From Prevotella sp. (GTDB taxonomy: Bacteria; Bacteroidota; Bacteroidia; Bacteroidales; Bacteroidaceae), in the NCBI GenBank assembly GCA_017548525.1, contig JAFYZV010000101.1, forward strand, positions 1 to 32,242: a stretch of DNA of 32,242 nt. Direction: 5' to 3'. A program made the position numbers and the translations under genes. The notes beneath the pieces are model-generated. The model did not search any database. It was not told where the DNA came from and saw only the letters and a program-made list of their open reading frames with translations. Positions 24,809 to 32,242 of this stretch are shown here, in pieces (position 1 is the stretch's first letter; the number at the start of each line of letters is the position of its first letter).

Positions 24809-26053
24809 TCATTCATCTCGCATGGCATCCACAGGCTTGATGCCCATGGCACGTGCCGCAGGGGCAAGGCCTGCCAAAACACCCAAGACACTCAACAGGG
24901 CGACTGCTCCTAATGCCGTCCAGAATCCCACTTGGAAATGGGTCTCCACGATGCCATCTGTCGTATTGGCAAGCTCTAACATCTCCAAAATCACCACGGC
25001 AAAGAGGATTCCACTCAGTCCTGCTACCGATGTCAACACAAGGCTCTCACTGATAATCTGTCCGAGGATGTTTCGTGGTGTAGCACCGATAGCACGTCGG
25101 ATGCCTATTTCCGTTGTCCTCTCGCGCACGGTCACCATCATGATGTTCGACACACCAATGGCTCCCGCTAACAAGGTGCCGATGCCAACGAGCCAAATCA
25201 ACAGGTTGACACCCGAAAAGAGGCTATCCACCAAGCCAAACATCATCTCCGTATTAAAGACGGTGAGGGCTTTCTCATCCGTGGGGTCTATCTGATGGGC
25301 ACGGGCAACCACCTCACGGATGCGTGGCGTTATCTTGCTCATCTTGACTCCAGGCTTCGCAGTAGCACAAATCAGATGCACACTGTCTCCCTTGTTGTAT
25401 GATTGTTGCATGAGAGTCATCGGGATGATGACAGCCTCCTCTGCCCTTCCGTTAATATTCATGTTGCCCGAGGCATAGTCAACTCCCACAATACTGAAAT
25501 ACATCGAGTCGAGCCGAATCATCTGGCCGCAGGGATCTCCTCCACCAGGGAACAACGTCTTATAAACTTTCTTTCCAACGACACACACCTTGCGACGCTG
25601 CGCCATGTCCATCTCATTAAGGAAACGACCGTAAAACAACTGAGGAGCTTCGACCTTCTGATAGTCGGGCAAGAGGCCCTTCACGTTGCAACTGCTACTC
25701 TTATCGCCGAATGTTGCCACCGCCCCCCATCTTGATAGCATGGGAGAGACCACATCCAATTCAGGCACTTGTTGTTTCAGGCGTTCCACATCACGATAAG
25801 TCATGCTCCAATATCGACCTTTGCGCATCCCATGATATGGTTTGGTGGTCGGTTGGGCGAAAACGATAGCAGAATTAGACGCAAAACCCTCGAAATTGCT
25901 TGACAGCAACTCCTTGAGTCCTTTGCCTCCGCCGATGAGTGCCACCAACATGAAGACACCCCAAAACACGCCGAAGCCTGTCAGGAACGAGCGCGTCTTG
26001 TTGCGCGTCAGCGTATCAAGAATCTCCTTGTATGAGTCTAAGTCTATCTTCAT
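24809..26053 (-). CDS. MacB/FtsX-type ABC transporter permease (second)
   Basis: A 414-residue inner-membrane protein with the four-helix MacB topology: one membrane helix near the N-terminus (SFLTGFGVFWGVFMLVALIGG), a large periplasmic MacB-PCD domain (about 45-280), and three C-terminal helices (LLIWLVGIGTLLAGAIGVSNIMMVTV, SVAGLSGILFAVVIL, FWTALGAVALLSVLGVLAGLAPA). The coupling segment VRERTTEIGIRRAIGATPRNIL meets the ATPase. The ATPase is a separate gene. It resembles its neighbour at 26160-27419 in layout, so the transporter is probably a heterodimer. Such systems move lipids, lipoproteins, peptides or drugs; the substrate cannot be named. Confidence 0.92.
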   Translation of the reverse strand: MKIDLDSYKEILDTLTRNKTRSFLTGFGVFWGVFMLVALIGGGKGLKELLSSNFEGFASNSAIVFAQPTTKPYHGMRKGRYWSMTYRDVERLKQQVPELDVVSPMLSRWGAVATFGDKSSSCNVKGLLPDYQKVEAPQLFYGRFLNEMDMAQRRKVCVVGKKVYKTLFPGGGDPCGQMIRLDSMYFSIVGVDYASGNMNINGRAEEAVIIPMTLMQQSYNKGDSVHLICATAKPGVKMSKITPRIREVVARAHQIDPTDEKALTVFNTEMMFGLVDSLFSGVNLLIWLVGIGTLLAGAIGVSNIMMVTVRERTTEIGIRRAIGATPRNILGQIISESLVLTSVAGLSGILFAVVILEMLELANTTDGIVETHFQVGFWTALGAVALLSVLGVLAGLAPAARAMGIKPVDAMRDE

Positions 26054-26159
26054 CTATCTTTATCACTCTAAACCCACCCCAAAGAGGGCAGAATTGCACC
26101 TCAAACTTCAACCATCATTCCTTAAAATACTTCATCATTCATAATTCCTCCATCCTACT

Positions 26160-27419
26160 TCACTCTGCCCGTAATGCCTCGATAGGTCGAATCTTTGCCG
26201 CCTTTCTGGCTGGAATCAACCCTGCCAACGTCCCAGCGATAATCATCACTAACGTTGCCTCTATGCACACGTCGAGACCTACAGTAGGATCGACGAACAT
26301 GGTCAATTGGAACAAGCCATTGTCTATCTGTTCATGCCCCAGCGTGGCATCCATATATTCATTCGCTGCAATGCCGAGAATCATTCCCACATAACCAAAG
26401 AATGTGGTGATGATGACACTTTCCACGATGATGAGCCGCAAGATGGACATCGGCGTGGCACCAATCGCCTTACGGATGCCAAACTCGCGTGTCCGCTCCT
26501 TAACAGTAATCAGCATGATGTTGCTCACGCCGACAATACCGCTCAACAACGTGAAGATGCCGATGACCCACAGGGCAATGCGGATGATGTTCATGGCGGT
26601 ATTCATTTGCAGATTCTGCGTGAAGCGATTCCATATCCACGTGGCATCCTCATCGTCAGGAGCAGCTTGATGATTGACATTGAGGCTTGCCTGATATCTT
26701 TTCTCGAAACTATCGTTCTCCTCCACGCTATTCAATCCATGGAAAGAGAAGATGATGTTATCCGCCCTGTCGCCGCGATTATACATCGTTCGAACGGTAC
26801 TGAAAGCCGTATATGCCTCCGCATTCATCTCGCTTTGGTCACTCTTGTAAATGCCGACGATACGGAAACCGATGTTACCAACCTTAGCAAAAGCCCCTAT
26901 CAACGTGGAAATATCACCCATGACGAGCTCTTTCGCCTGATTCTCACTCAACACCAACGACTTGCGTTGCTGCTCTTGGTCTACTTGGTTGACGAAACGT
27001 CCATGCAGCATCTCAATCTTATTGATGGTAGCCTCGTTGGGGAAAACGCCGCATAAACTACTGGAAACATAGTTGTCATGATAAGAAATGACGACACCGC
27101 CCTGCGTGATTTCCGCACCCACATCATCAATATTGGATGAAAAATCCCGAGAAGTAACACGCATGTCCTCATCGTTCAACCGAATCCGCCGACCCTCTTT
27201 CAGACCTTTGTAAGCCTTTGACGTAATCCCGCCGCCTACCATCATCGAATTGTCGAGAAAACGGTCACTGTTTTGCATCGTCGCATGGATGAGCCCATTG
27301 CCCGCACCTAACAAAAAGATAAGCATGAAGATACCCCAAGCCACAGCAAACCCCGTCAAGGCGGTGCGCAGTTTGTTGCGTTTGGCTGTTGCCCAAATCT
27401 CTGAGAGGATATCTTTCAT
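26160..27419 (-). CDS. MacB/FtsX-type ABC transporter permease (first)
   Basis: A 419-residue permease with the same layout as the downstream one: N-terminal helix (LTGFAVAWGIFMLIFLLGAG), periplasmic domain (about 45-290) and three C-terminal helices (IIRIALWVIGIFTLLSGIVGVS, TTFFGYVGMILGI, VCIEATLVMIIAGTLAGLIPA). The ATPase-contact segment is VKERTREFGIRKAIGATPMSIL. It begins 15 bp after the ATPase stop. The 106-bp gap to the next permease contains nothing recognisable. Duplication of an ancestral permease gene explains the pair. Confidence 0.92.
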   Translation of the reverse strand: MKDILSEIWATAKRNKLRTALTGFAVAWGIFMLIFLLGAGNGLIHATMQNSDRFLDNSMMVGGGITSKAYKGLKEGRRIRLNDEDMRVTSRDFSSNIDDVGAEITQGGVVISYHDNYVSSSLCGVFPNEATINKIEMLHGRFVNQVDQEQQRKSLVLSENQAKELVMGDISTLIGAFAKVGNIGFRIVGIYKSDQSEMNAEAYTAFSTVRTMYNRGDRADNIIFSFHGLNSVEENDSFEKRYQASLNVNHQAAPDDEDATWIWNRFTQNLQMNTAMNIIRIALWVIGIFTLLSGIVGVSNIMLITVKERTREFGIRKAIGATPMSILRLIIVESVIITTFFGYVGMILGIAANEYMDATLGHEQIDNGLFQLTMFVDPTVGLDVCIEATLVMIIAGTLAGLIPARKAAKIRPIEALRAE

Positions 27420-27434
27420 GGTGTCAATGGATTG

Positions 27435-28154
27435 TTATTTCATCACGCCATCCACGCCAAAGGGGCTGGCTTGATGGGATTTGTTTTCTTCAATATTACC
27501 GATGAGACCATCCTTGATATGGATAATCTTATCGGTGGCATTTGCCACTCCACTTTCATGCGTGACGACCAGAATCGTCTTATGTTCGTCTTGGTGCAAC
27601 TGCTTGAGCAATTGCATCACCTCCATACTGGTTTTGGAATCAAGTGCACCCGTGGGTTCATCAGCCAATATTATCTTGGGTTGCGTTATCAACGCCCGCG
27701 CAATGGCAACCCGCTGTTTCTGCCCTCCCGACATCTCGTTGGGATAATGCCCTGCCCATGCAGCCAATCCCAAGCGGTCAAGATATTCCATCGCTAAATG
27801 GTGACGCTTGCGACGACCCATGCCTTGGTAAAAAAGTGGCAATTCTACGTTCTCGACGGCTGTCTTGAAGCCGATGAGGTTGAATGACTGGAAGATAAAC
27901 CCTATCATGCGGTTGCGATATTCCGCCGCTTTCTTCTCCGAAAGATTCTTGATAAGGGTATTGGCTAAAATATATTCCCCAGAGTCATAGTTGTCAAGGA
28001 TGCCCAATATATTTAACAAGGTAGACTTCCCCGACCCCGACGCTCCCATGATGGAAACAAACTCGCCCTCTTCGATGTCAAGGCTGATGCCTTTCAACAC
28101 ATGCAACGGCTGTGCGCCAAAATAGGTCTTGTGAATGTCGTTAAGATGAATCAT
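27435..28154 (-). CDS. MacB/LolD-type ABC transporter ATPase
   Basis: A 239-residue nucleotide-binding subunit. Walker [10 protein letters not shown] (37-45), Q-loop FIFQSFNLI (87-95), signature MSGGQKQRV (141-149), Walker [13 protein letters not shown] (161-172) and the switch His in VVTHE are all intact. The opening [11 protein letters not shown] is standard for the LolD/MacB branch. It energises the two permeases encoded downstream; together with the adaptor they form one minus-strand operon. The start codon is part of a perfect 14-bp palindrome, CATATACGTATATG (28152-28165), which is worth testing as an operator. Confidence 0.95.
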   Translation of the reverse strand: MIHLNDIHKTYFGAQPLHVLKGISLDIEEGEFVSIMGASGSGKSTLLNILGILDNYDSGEYILANTLIKNLSEKKAAEYRNRMIGFIFQSFNLIGFKTAVENVELPLFYQGMGRRKRHHLAMEYLDRLGLAAWAGHYPNEMSGGQKQRVAIARALITQPKIILADEPTGALDSKTSMEVMQLLKQLHQDEHKTILVVTHESGVANATDKIIHIKDGLIGNIEENKSHQASPFGVDGVMK

Positions 28155-28165
28155 ATACGTATATG
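28152..28165. promoter_or_regulatory. Perfect 14-bp palindrome at the start of the efflux operon
   Basis: CATATACGTATATG is its own reverse complement and includes the ATG of the ATPase gene. Position and symmetry suit a repressor site. No regulator gene is adjacent. Confidence 0.4.
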
Positions 28166-28181
28166 ACGCTATAAGACGGGA

Positions 28182-28200
28182 AAAAGTTGCAGCAACTTTT
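28182..28200 (-). terminator. Weak hairpin between the thioredoxin-TonB gene and the efflux operon
   Basis: AAAAGTTG and CAACTTTT form an 8-bp stem with a 3-nt loop, followed on the minus strand by one more T and CCC. It lies about 10 bp after the stop at 28209, so it may be a weak terminator. It may equally be a binding site. Confidence 0.4.
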
Positions 28201-28208
28201 CGCCTCTC

Positions 28209-29135
28209 TTAATAATTGTTGTAATGTATCTTGAAATTGAGTGGCAACTCGTATTCTGACTTCACCGCCATGCCATATCTGACAGCAGGTTTCCACTTGG
28301 GCATTGCCAAGATGACACGCTTGCCCTCGTTGGCAAACAGTTCCAACACCTCCTCGCGGAGCTTGCGTCTCTCGTCGGCAGCGAGGCGTTGGAAAGGAAG
28401 CTTGTCCTCCACGGTGATTCTGTTTTGGATTACATGGATGTTGGAAAGGGAGCCATCGGCATTGACCGTGAATTTAAACACGGTCTGCCCCTCCAATCCA
28501 TAATTTGATGCCTTGCGAGGATATTCGATGTTCTTTGCCAAATAGACTTTCAGCGCATCATCACCTCCAGGGAACTGGACTTCGGCAGAGCGTTTGTTGC
28601 GGGGAATGGAAACCTTCGACTTGTCAAGCTTACCCAACTTCGACCGCAATTTGTCAATCATCACTGTGCGCAAGATAACTTTCCCTTCGGTATTGATGAC
28701 ATACATCGAGGGAATCCATTTGATTCCGTAGGCTTGTGCCATTTTCGACTCGCGCATCTTCTTCAACTCACACAACTGCAAGCCCTGCATCCTGCTCTCT
28801 CCGAGATAATTGAGCCATTTCTCCCTCTCGGTGTCGAAAGAGACATGGATGAACACCACGCTGTCCGAGGCATGTTCGTTGTGCAACTGGTTGATGGCGG
28901 GGATGTCTTTGCGACAATCTGGACACCACGATGCCCAGAAATGTAACACGACATAGCGACCCCGTAGGCTCTTCAGGCTCATATTTGACACGCTATCAAT
29001 GACGAAGTCGGGAACCTCCATACCTACCTTCAGCATGTCTTGCGCATACAGGGAATCTAAGTCCTTGTCTGCCTGAGAAAAGCCCGATAGACAAAAGCAT
29101 ACGAAAAGTGATAATAGAATGATGTTTTTTCTCAT
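28209..29135 (-). CDS. Thioredoxin-like protein fused to a TonB C-terminal domain
   Basis: A 308-residue exported protein. Signal peptide residues 1-20 (NIILLSLFVCFCLSGFS, then Q). A TlpA/AhpC-type thioredoxin domain (about 38-175) has the active site WASWCPDC (Cys71, Cys74) and cis-Pro loop IKWIPSMYV. A linker leads to a TonB C-terminal-like domain (about 205-305: GGDDALKVYLAKNIEYP, GQTVFKFTVNADGSL, then PKWKPAVRYGMAVKSEYELPLNF). The frame runs back to 29183 through heptamer repeats; the signal peptide sets the start at 29135. Joining a disulfide reductase to a TonB-type domain would tether redox activity to a TonB-dependent receptor or the envelope. The protein lacks the N-terminal membrane helix of true TonB. 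Confidence 0.88.
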   Translation of the reverse strand: MRKNIILLSLFVCFCLSGFSQADKDLDSLYAQDMLKVGMEVPDFVIDSVSNMSLKSLRGRYVVLHFWASWCPDCRKDIPAINQLHNEHASDSVVFIHVSFDTEREKWLNYLGESRMQGLQLCELKKMRESKMAQAYGIKWIPSMYVINTEGKVILRTVMIDKLRSKLGKLDKSKVSIPRNKRSAEVQFPGGDDALKVYLAKNIEYPRKASNYGLEGQTVFKFTVNADGSLSNIHVIQNRITVEDKLPFQRLAADERRKLREEVLELFANEGKRVILAMPKWKPAVRYGMAVKSEYELPLNFKIHYNNY

Positions 29136-29163
29136 GATTATTCTTGATTTCAAATAGGATGCT

Positions 29164-29191
29164 ATGTAATGCTCAATGCTCAATGCTTAAC
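29164..29191 (+). repeat. Heptamer repeat block C (GCTCAAT type)
   Basis: GCTCAAT at 29171-29177 and 29178-29184, with partial units on both sides. It lies in the leader of the thioredoxin-TonB gene, 36 bp and more before its start codon. Confidence 0.6.
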
Positions 29192-29227
29192 TGATAAACT
29201 GAATTTCCACCAACACCCAAATTAGTA

Positions 29228-29269
29228 ACACAATCTTCAATTTTCAATCTTCAATCTTCAATCTTCAAT
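29228..29269 (+). repeat. Heptamer repeat block D (CTTCAAT, five units)
   Basis: CTTCAAT 29235-29241, TTTCAAT 29242-29248, and CTTCAAT at 29249-29255, 29256-29262 and 29263-29269, with a partial unit before. The stop codon of the ABC exporter (TGA on the minus strand, plus 29265-29267) lies inside the last unit, so the array starts exactly at the gene end. Confidence 0.85.
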
Positions 29270-30938
29270 CCCTTGCCCTAATCCGCTCTATCCGTAATGT
29301 CTGGTCACAATATTCTACCACCGCAGGGCGATGGGTAATGAAGATGACTGTCTTGTCATGGTTCGCCAGGATATTTTGGAGCAATTGCTTCTCCGTCTCT
29401 GGGTCGAGCGCACTCGTCGCCTCGTCAAAGAGCATCACCGAGCGGTTGCGCAACAAGGCACGGGCAATCGTGATGCGCTGTGCCTGTCCCTCGCTCAGTC
29501 CTCCTCCCGACTCGGTGCATTGGGTGTCAAGTCCCTCGGGCAATTCCTTCACAAAGTCGGCACAAGCTTGGTGCAATGCCTCATACATCTCCTCCTCCGT
29601 AGCATCGAGACGACCCAAACGGAGATTTTCGCGGATGGTGCCACTAAGCAGGGTGTTGCCTTGCGGCACATACACGAAGTTGCAGCGTAGACGCGGCGAG
29701 AGTTTCTTGATCTTGTGGTTATTATAAATCTCTGCTTTTCCCTCCGTAGGTTGCACCAACGCCAGAATCAATCGGATGAGGGTTGTCTTGCCTGCTCCTG
29801 TCTCACCGAGGATAGCCGTGCAACTGCCAGGATAAAAGTCGAAATCCAATTGGTTGATGACATTGCCCTTGCCGTCGTCATAGGCATAACTCACCTTGTT
29901 CAACCGAACACCGCAAGGAGCATCTAAATCGATGGGGTCGCCTTGCTCCTCCAATGGGTTTTCCTCCAATTCCATCAATCGCTCGGCAGCAGTGAACACG
30001 CCCACGAAGGCAGGAATCAGCGACGTGAGGTTACGGGCAGGGCCTTGGATTCTATTCACCAACTGCAAGAAAGCCGTCATGCCGCCGAATGTCAGCGTAT
30101 GGTCAATCAGGCGGAGTGCCGCCCAAAGGAACGCAAACAGGTAACCAAGGGCAAACCCCGAGTTGATAATCAAATTAGCTACAAGGCGGAAACGAGTGCG
30201 CTTGATGACATTCTGCCGCAACTCGCTCTGTGTATCTTCCAGCTTATCGACCATGGCGGCATCGATTTCCAAAGTCTTCACAAGCATCCGATTCTGCACC
30301 GTCTCTTGCAAGACGCTCTGCACCTTACTGTCGGAGGTGCGGACATCTTTCGACAATTGCCGCATCCGCCCAATGTAAATCCTACTGAAGCCTAAGAAGA
30401 TGGGCAAAGTACAGACAATGGCAACCGCCAAGAATTTGTCCATGGCGAACAGATAGAAAAATGCGCCAAAGAACATCGCAAGCACAGAGAGCGTGTTGGG
30501 CATTGTCTCCGTGAGGAAGTTGATAACTGTACCCACGTCAGACTCCAAGCGGTTGATGACATCACCCGAATGGCGAGTCTCCTTGCCACGCCATTCAGAG
30601 CGCAAGATACGGTCGAGCATCCGCTGCTGCATACGGTTCTGGGCTTTCACGCCGAGCAGGTTTTTCACCCACACGCCTGATATGCTGAGGGCAAACTCGC
30701 ACAAGACGACCAGCGCCATCACGCCCACAGCCCAATAGATGTTTCCTTCCTTCACACCCGCCGCCACGTCGATGGCTCGCTGCATTGCCCAAATCTGCAA
30801 TAGGCTGACAACCACCTGTCCCAATCCTATCGAGGCATTGAGGATGGTCTGCAAGCGGTTTCCTTTCCATGCGCCCCAAAGCCATTTGAGGATTATGGAA
30901 GCAGTATACTTAAATTTAGGAACTTTAAAGATACTCAT
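29265..30938 (-). CDS. ABC exporter, fused membrane and ATPase domains (half-transporter)
   Basis: A 557-residue inner-membrane protein. An N-terminal six-helix exporter domain (about 20-310; SIGLGQVVVSLLQIWAMQRA, GVMALVVLCEFALSISG, then FFGAFFYLFAMDKFLAVAIVC) is followed by a nucleotide-binding domain (about 330-557): Walker A GETGAGKTT, Q-loop FVYVPQGNTLL, signature LSEGQAQRI (LSEGQ in place of LSGGQ), Walker B VMLFDEATSALD and switch THRPA. It should work as a homodimer pumping a lipid, peptide or drug outward. It starts 12 bp after the NAD kinase stop and is co-transcribed with it. The substrate is not predictable. Confidence 0.9.
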   Translation of the reverse strand: MSIFKVPKFKYTASIILKWLWGAWKGNRLQTILNASIGLGQVVVSLLQIWAMQRAIDVAAGVKEGNIYWAVGVMALVVLCEFALSISGVWVKNLLGVKAQNRMQQRMLDRILRSEWRGKETRHSGDVINRLESDVGTVINFLTETMPNTLSVLAMFFGAFFYLFAMDKFLAVAIVCTLPIFLGFSRIYIGRMRQLSKDVRTSDSKVQSVLQETVQNRMLVKTLEIDAAMVDKLEDTQSELRQNVIKRTRFRLVANLIINSGFALGYLFAFLWAALRLIDHTLTFGGMTAFLQLVNRIQGPARNLTSLIPAFVGVFTAAERLMELEENPLEEQGDPIDLDAPCGVRLNKVSYAYDDGKGNVINQLDFDFYPGSCTAILGETGAGKTTLIRLILALVQPTEGKAEIYNNHKIKKLSPRLRCNFVYVPQGNTLLSGTIRENLRLGRLDATEEEMYEALHQACADFVKELPEGLDTQCTESGGGLSEGQAQRITIARALLRNRSVMLFDEATSALDPETEKQLLQNILANHDKTVIFITHRPAVVEYCDQTLRIERIRARD

Positions 30939-30950
30939 AGCCTAACCTCC

Positions 30951-31838
30951 TCATTGTCGTTGGTCAATTCCCCACATCATCTTCTCACGCAAGGTGGAGA
31001 AATAACGTTGCGACTGCCGCTTGATAATCTGGATATGATGGGATGCCTTACGGATGATGATTCTCGTGCCCTCCTCCATCCTCTCCGACCGCCCGTCAAT
31101 GGCGACGAGGAAGTTATGTGAACGGCTTTCCACCGTCAGCTCCACCGTGCTGCCATCGCCAATGGCAATAGGACGGATGTTCAAACTATGTGGAGCGACA
31201 GGAGTCAGGCAAAGGATGCCAGCCTCTGGCACCACGATGGGACCGCCATTCGACAAATTATAAGCGGTACTTCCGGTGGGCGTTGAGACAATCAAACCGT
31301 CAGCTTGGTAGGTCACCACATACTCGCCATTGACATTGGCGCGGATGGAAATCATCGACGCGTTGTCGCGCTTGAGCACGGCGATGTCGTTCAATGCATA
31401 GGGACAGCCTTGCAAAGTCCCTCCTTCCACCTCGATTTGTATGACAGTATGTTCCTCAATGCAATAAGTGCCATCATAGACTGCTTGCAAGGCATTCTCT
31501 ATCTCGCTCGGCAACACATCGGAAAGAAAGCCAAGACGACCCATGTTTATCCCAAGGATAGGAATCTCGCGTGCTCCTACTCCGCTCGCCGCCTTGAGGA
31601 ATGTGCCGTCGCCACCCAACGAGATGACGTAATCGACGGCAAAGTCCAGCTCGTTAAACACATTCGTCACCTCTAAAGGGAGATGTTGCTGCTGGGTGAT
31701 GAAGTCGTAAAATGCCCTCTCCACATACACCGCCGCCTCTCGCTCGGAGAGGAAAGAGAGGATTTTCTGTATCGCCGTGGACTTCTTGGCTTGATATTCA
31801 TTGCCGAAAAGGGCAAATCGAAGTTTGCGTTGCTCCAT
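30951..31838 (-). CDS. nadK: NAD kinase
   Basis: A 295-residue cytoplasmic enzyme that phosphorylates NAD to NADP using ATP or polyphosphate. The diacylglycerol-kinase-like signature LGGDGTFLKAA (74-84), GINMGRLGFLSDV, the NAD-site YQADGLIVSTPTGSTAYNLS and the GGPIV block are all present. The frame runs back to 31952, but the family N-terminus (MEQRKLRFALFGNEYQ) and a promoter at 31861-31890 place the start at 31838. The ABC exporter gene follows 12 bp after the stop. Confidence 0.95.
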   Translation of the reverse strand: MEQRKLRFALFGNEYQAKKSTAIQKILSFLSEREAAVYVERAFYDFITQQQHLPLEVTNVFNELDFAVDYVISLGGDGTFLKAASGVGAREIPILGINMGRLGFLSDVLPSEIENALQAVYDGTYCIEEHTVIQIEVEGGTLQGCPYALNDIAVLKRDNASMISIRANVNGEYVVTYQADGLIVSTPTGSTAYNLSNGGPIVVPEAGILCLTPVAPHSLNIRPIAIGDGSTVELTVESRSHNFLVAIDGRSERMEEGTRIIIRKASHHIQIIKRQSQRYFSTLREKMMWGIDQRQ

Positions 31839-31860
31839 TCTTATTTCAATTATTCCGATG

Positions 31861-31890
31861 CAAAGATAATGAAAAACCTTTACATACCAA
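31861..31890 (-). promoter_or_regulatory. Promoter of nadK and the ABC exporter
   Basis: On the minus strand TATCTTTG (plus 31861-31868) is preceded, 18 bp upstream, by TTGG (plus 31887-31890), an imperfect -33 box. The predicted start near 31854 gives a short leader before ATG 31838. Confidence 0.72.
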
Positions 31891-31940
31891 TATCCTTTAA
31901 TAAAAAATGGCTTGATTACTCTACGCTTTGCCATTTCCAT

Positions 31941-32095
31941 TCTACATCCCATTCGTTTGTAAGGTATAGAGCTATGGTTTATATGCTACAGAGCTATGGT
32001 TTACGCCATACAAATCAATGGTTTATATTACACGGAGCAATGGTTTACATCATACAGAGCATTGGTTTGTAGCATACAAAACAATAGTCTATCGC
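31941..32095 (+). repeat. Array of about seven degenerate 22-bp repeats (array 2)
   Basis: The core ATGGTTT recurs at 31974, 31996, 32018 and 32040, then as TTGGTTT at 32062 and ATAGTCT at 32084, exactly 22 bp apart each time. An earlier weak unit has TTCGTTT at 31952. A longer shared consensus is TACAGAGCWATGGTTT. The core matches the CGGAGGCATGGTTT units of array 1 in sequence and period. Relative to the nearest downstream gene (nadK) the orientation is the same as in array 1. It lies 5' to the nadK promoter. Confidence 0.8.
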
Positions 32096-32190
32096 CTACG
32101 GCGAGAAATTTTACAAAATCCGCTTCAAAACCTCACAAAAATCATTTAGAATCATTTTGTTCCCATTTTGTACAATTTCTGCACGAAGTG
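32096..32190. other. AT-rich non-coding stretch
   Basis: No gene, promoter pair or known RNA was recognised. TGCAC and GTGCA at 32180-32192 form a small perfect hairpin with a 3-nt loop, just before the heptamer block. Confidence 0.35.
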
Positions 32191-32231
32191 CATCTTTCAT
32201 CTTTCATGTTTAATCTTTCATCTTTCATCTT
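32191..32231 (+). repeat. Heptamer repeat block E (CATCTTT type, six units)
   Basis: CATCTTT 32191-32197 and 32198-32204, CATGTTT 32205-32211, AATCTTT 32212-32218, CATCTTT 32219-32225 and CATCTT at 32226-32231. A 23-bp part is identical to block A, more than 16 kb away. Confidence 0.8.
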
Positions 32232-32242
32232 CTTGTCCCTTG

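Noticed and set aside
26307-27056. A 249-codon plus-strand open frame
   Set aside because: Exactly antisense to a well-supported MacB-type permease; the composition is that of a shadow frame (rich in His, Arg, Asp) with no domain.

Overview
This window looks like chromosome from a Prevotella-type member of the Bacteroidales. The evidence is: Bacteroidetes promoters of the TAnnTTTG (-7) type in front of many genes; a type III glutamine synthetase; the LL-diaminopimelate aminotransferase (DapL) lysine route; a C10 (interpain/SpeB-like) secreted protease with a short T9SS-like tail; DUF4252 proteins; and TlpA-like thioredoxins. The genus is inferred from gene content, not proven. No rRNA, tRNA, CRISPR array or intact insertion sequence was seen.

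Layout. 1-558 is mostly non-coding, with a possible gene end at the left edge and two clusters of 11-bp direct repeats in front of an XRE-type regulator (559-900). An outer-membrane beta-barrel protein (974-1678) follows between two clear terminators. Housekeeping genes come next on the plus strand: dapF-dapL (lysine and peptidoglycan precursor synthesis) and glnN (nitrogen assimilation). On the minus strand at 6421-9163 are a LOG-family nucleotide hydrolase and a secreted six-hairpin glycosidase-like protein. A small XRE regulator and a divergent pyridoxal/pyridoxamine kinase occupy 9459-10812. At 10885-15361 lie a large secreted C10 protease and a GH53 endo-galactanase.

15362-18087 is an accessory module. 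It has an eight-unit array of degenerate 22-bp repeats, a hairpin-bearing leader, an EcoRI-family adenine methyltransferase, and a tightly linked DUF262-HNH nuclease. It reads as a compact two-gene modification/restriction cassette and is visibly more AT-rich than its neighbours.

18125-20179 (minus) carries a TlpA-like thioredoxin and a CE1-like esterase. 20423-23471 (plus) is a tightly packed five-gene operon: two DUF4252-type exported proteins with a shared C-terminal domain, an ECF sigma factor, a membrane anti-sigma-like protein, and a third DUF4252 protein. Several of the genes touch or overlap.

23666-28154 (minus) is a MacAB/Lol-like efflux or export operon (ATPase, two permeases, HlyD-type adaptor). 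28209-31838 (minus) holds a thioredoxin-TonB C-terminal fusion protein, an ABC exporter and NAD kinase. The right edge contains a second array of the same 22-bp repeat family and a block of heptamer repeats. Heptamer blocks of this kind occur five times in the window, always in the same chromosomal orientation.

Most notable for follow-up: the methyltransferase/DUF262-HNH pair; the dispersed 22-bp periodic repeat arrays; the sigma/anti-sigma operon with DUF4252 proteins bearing a TonB-plug-like tail; and the heptamer repeats.
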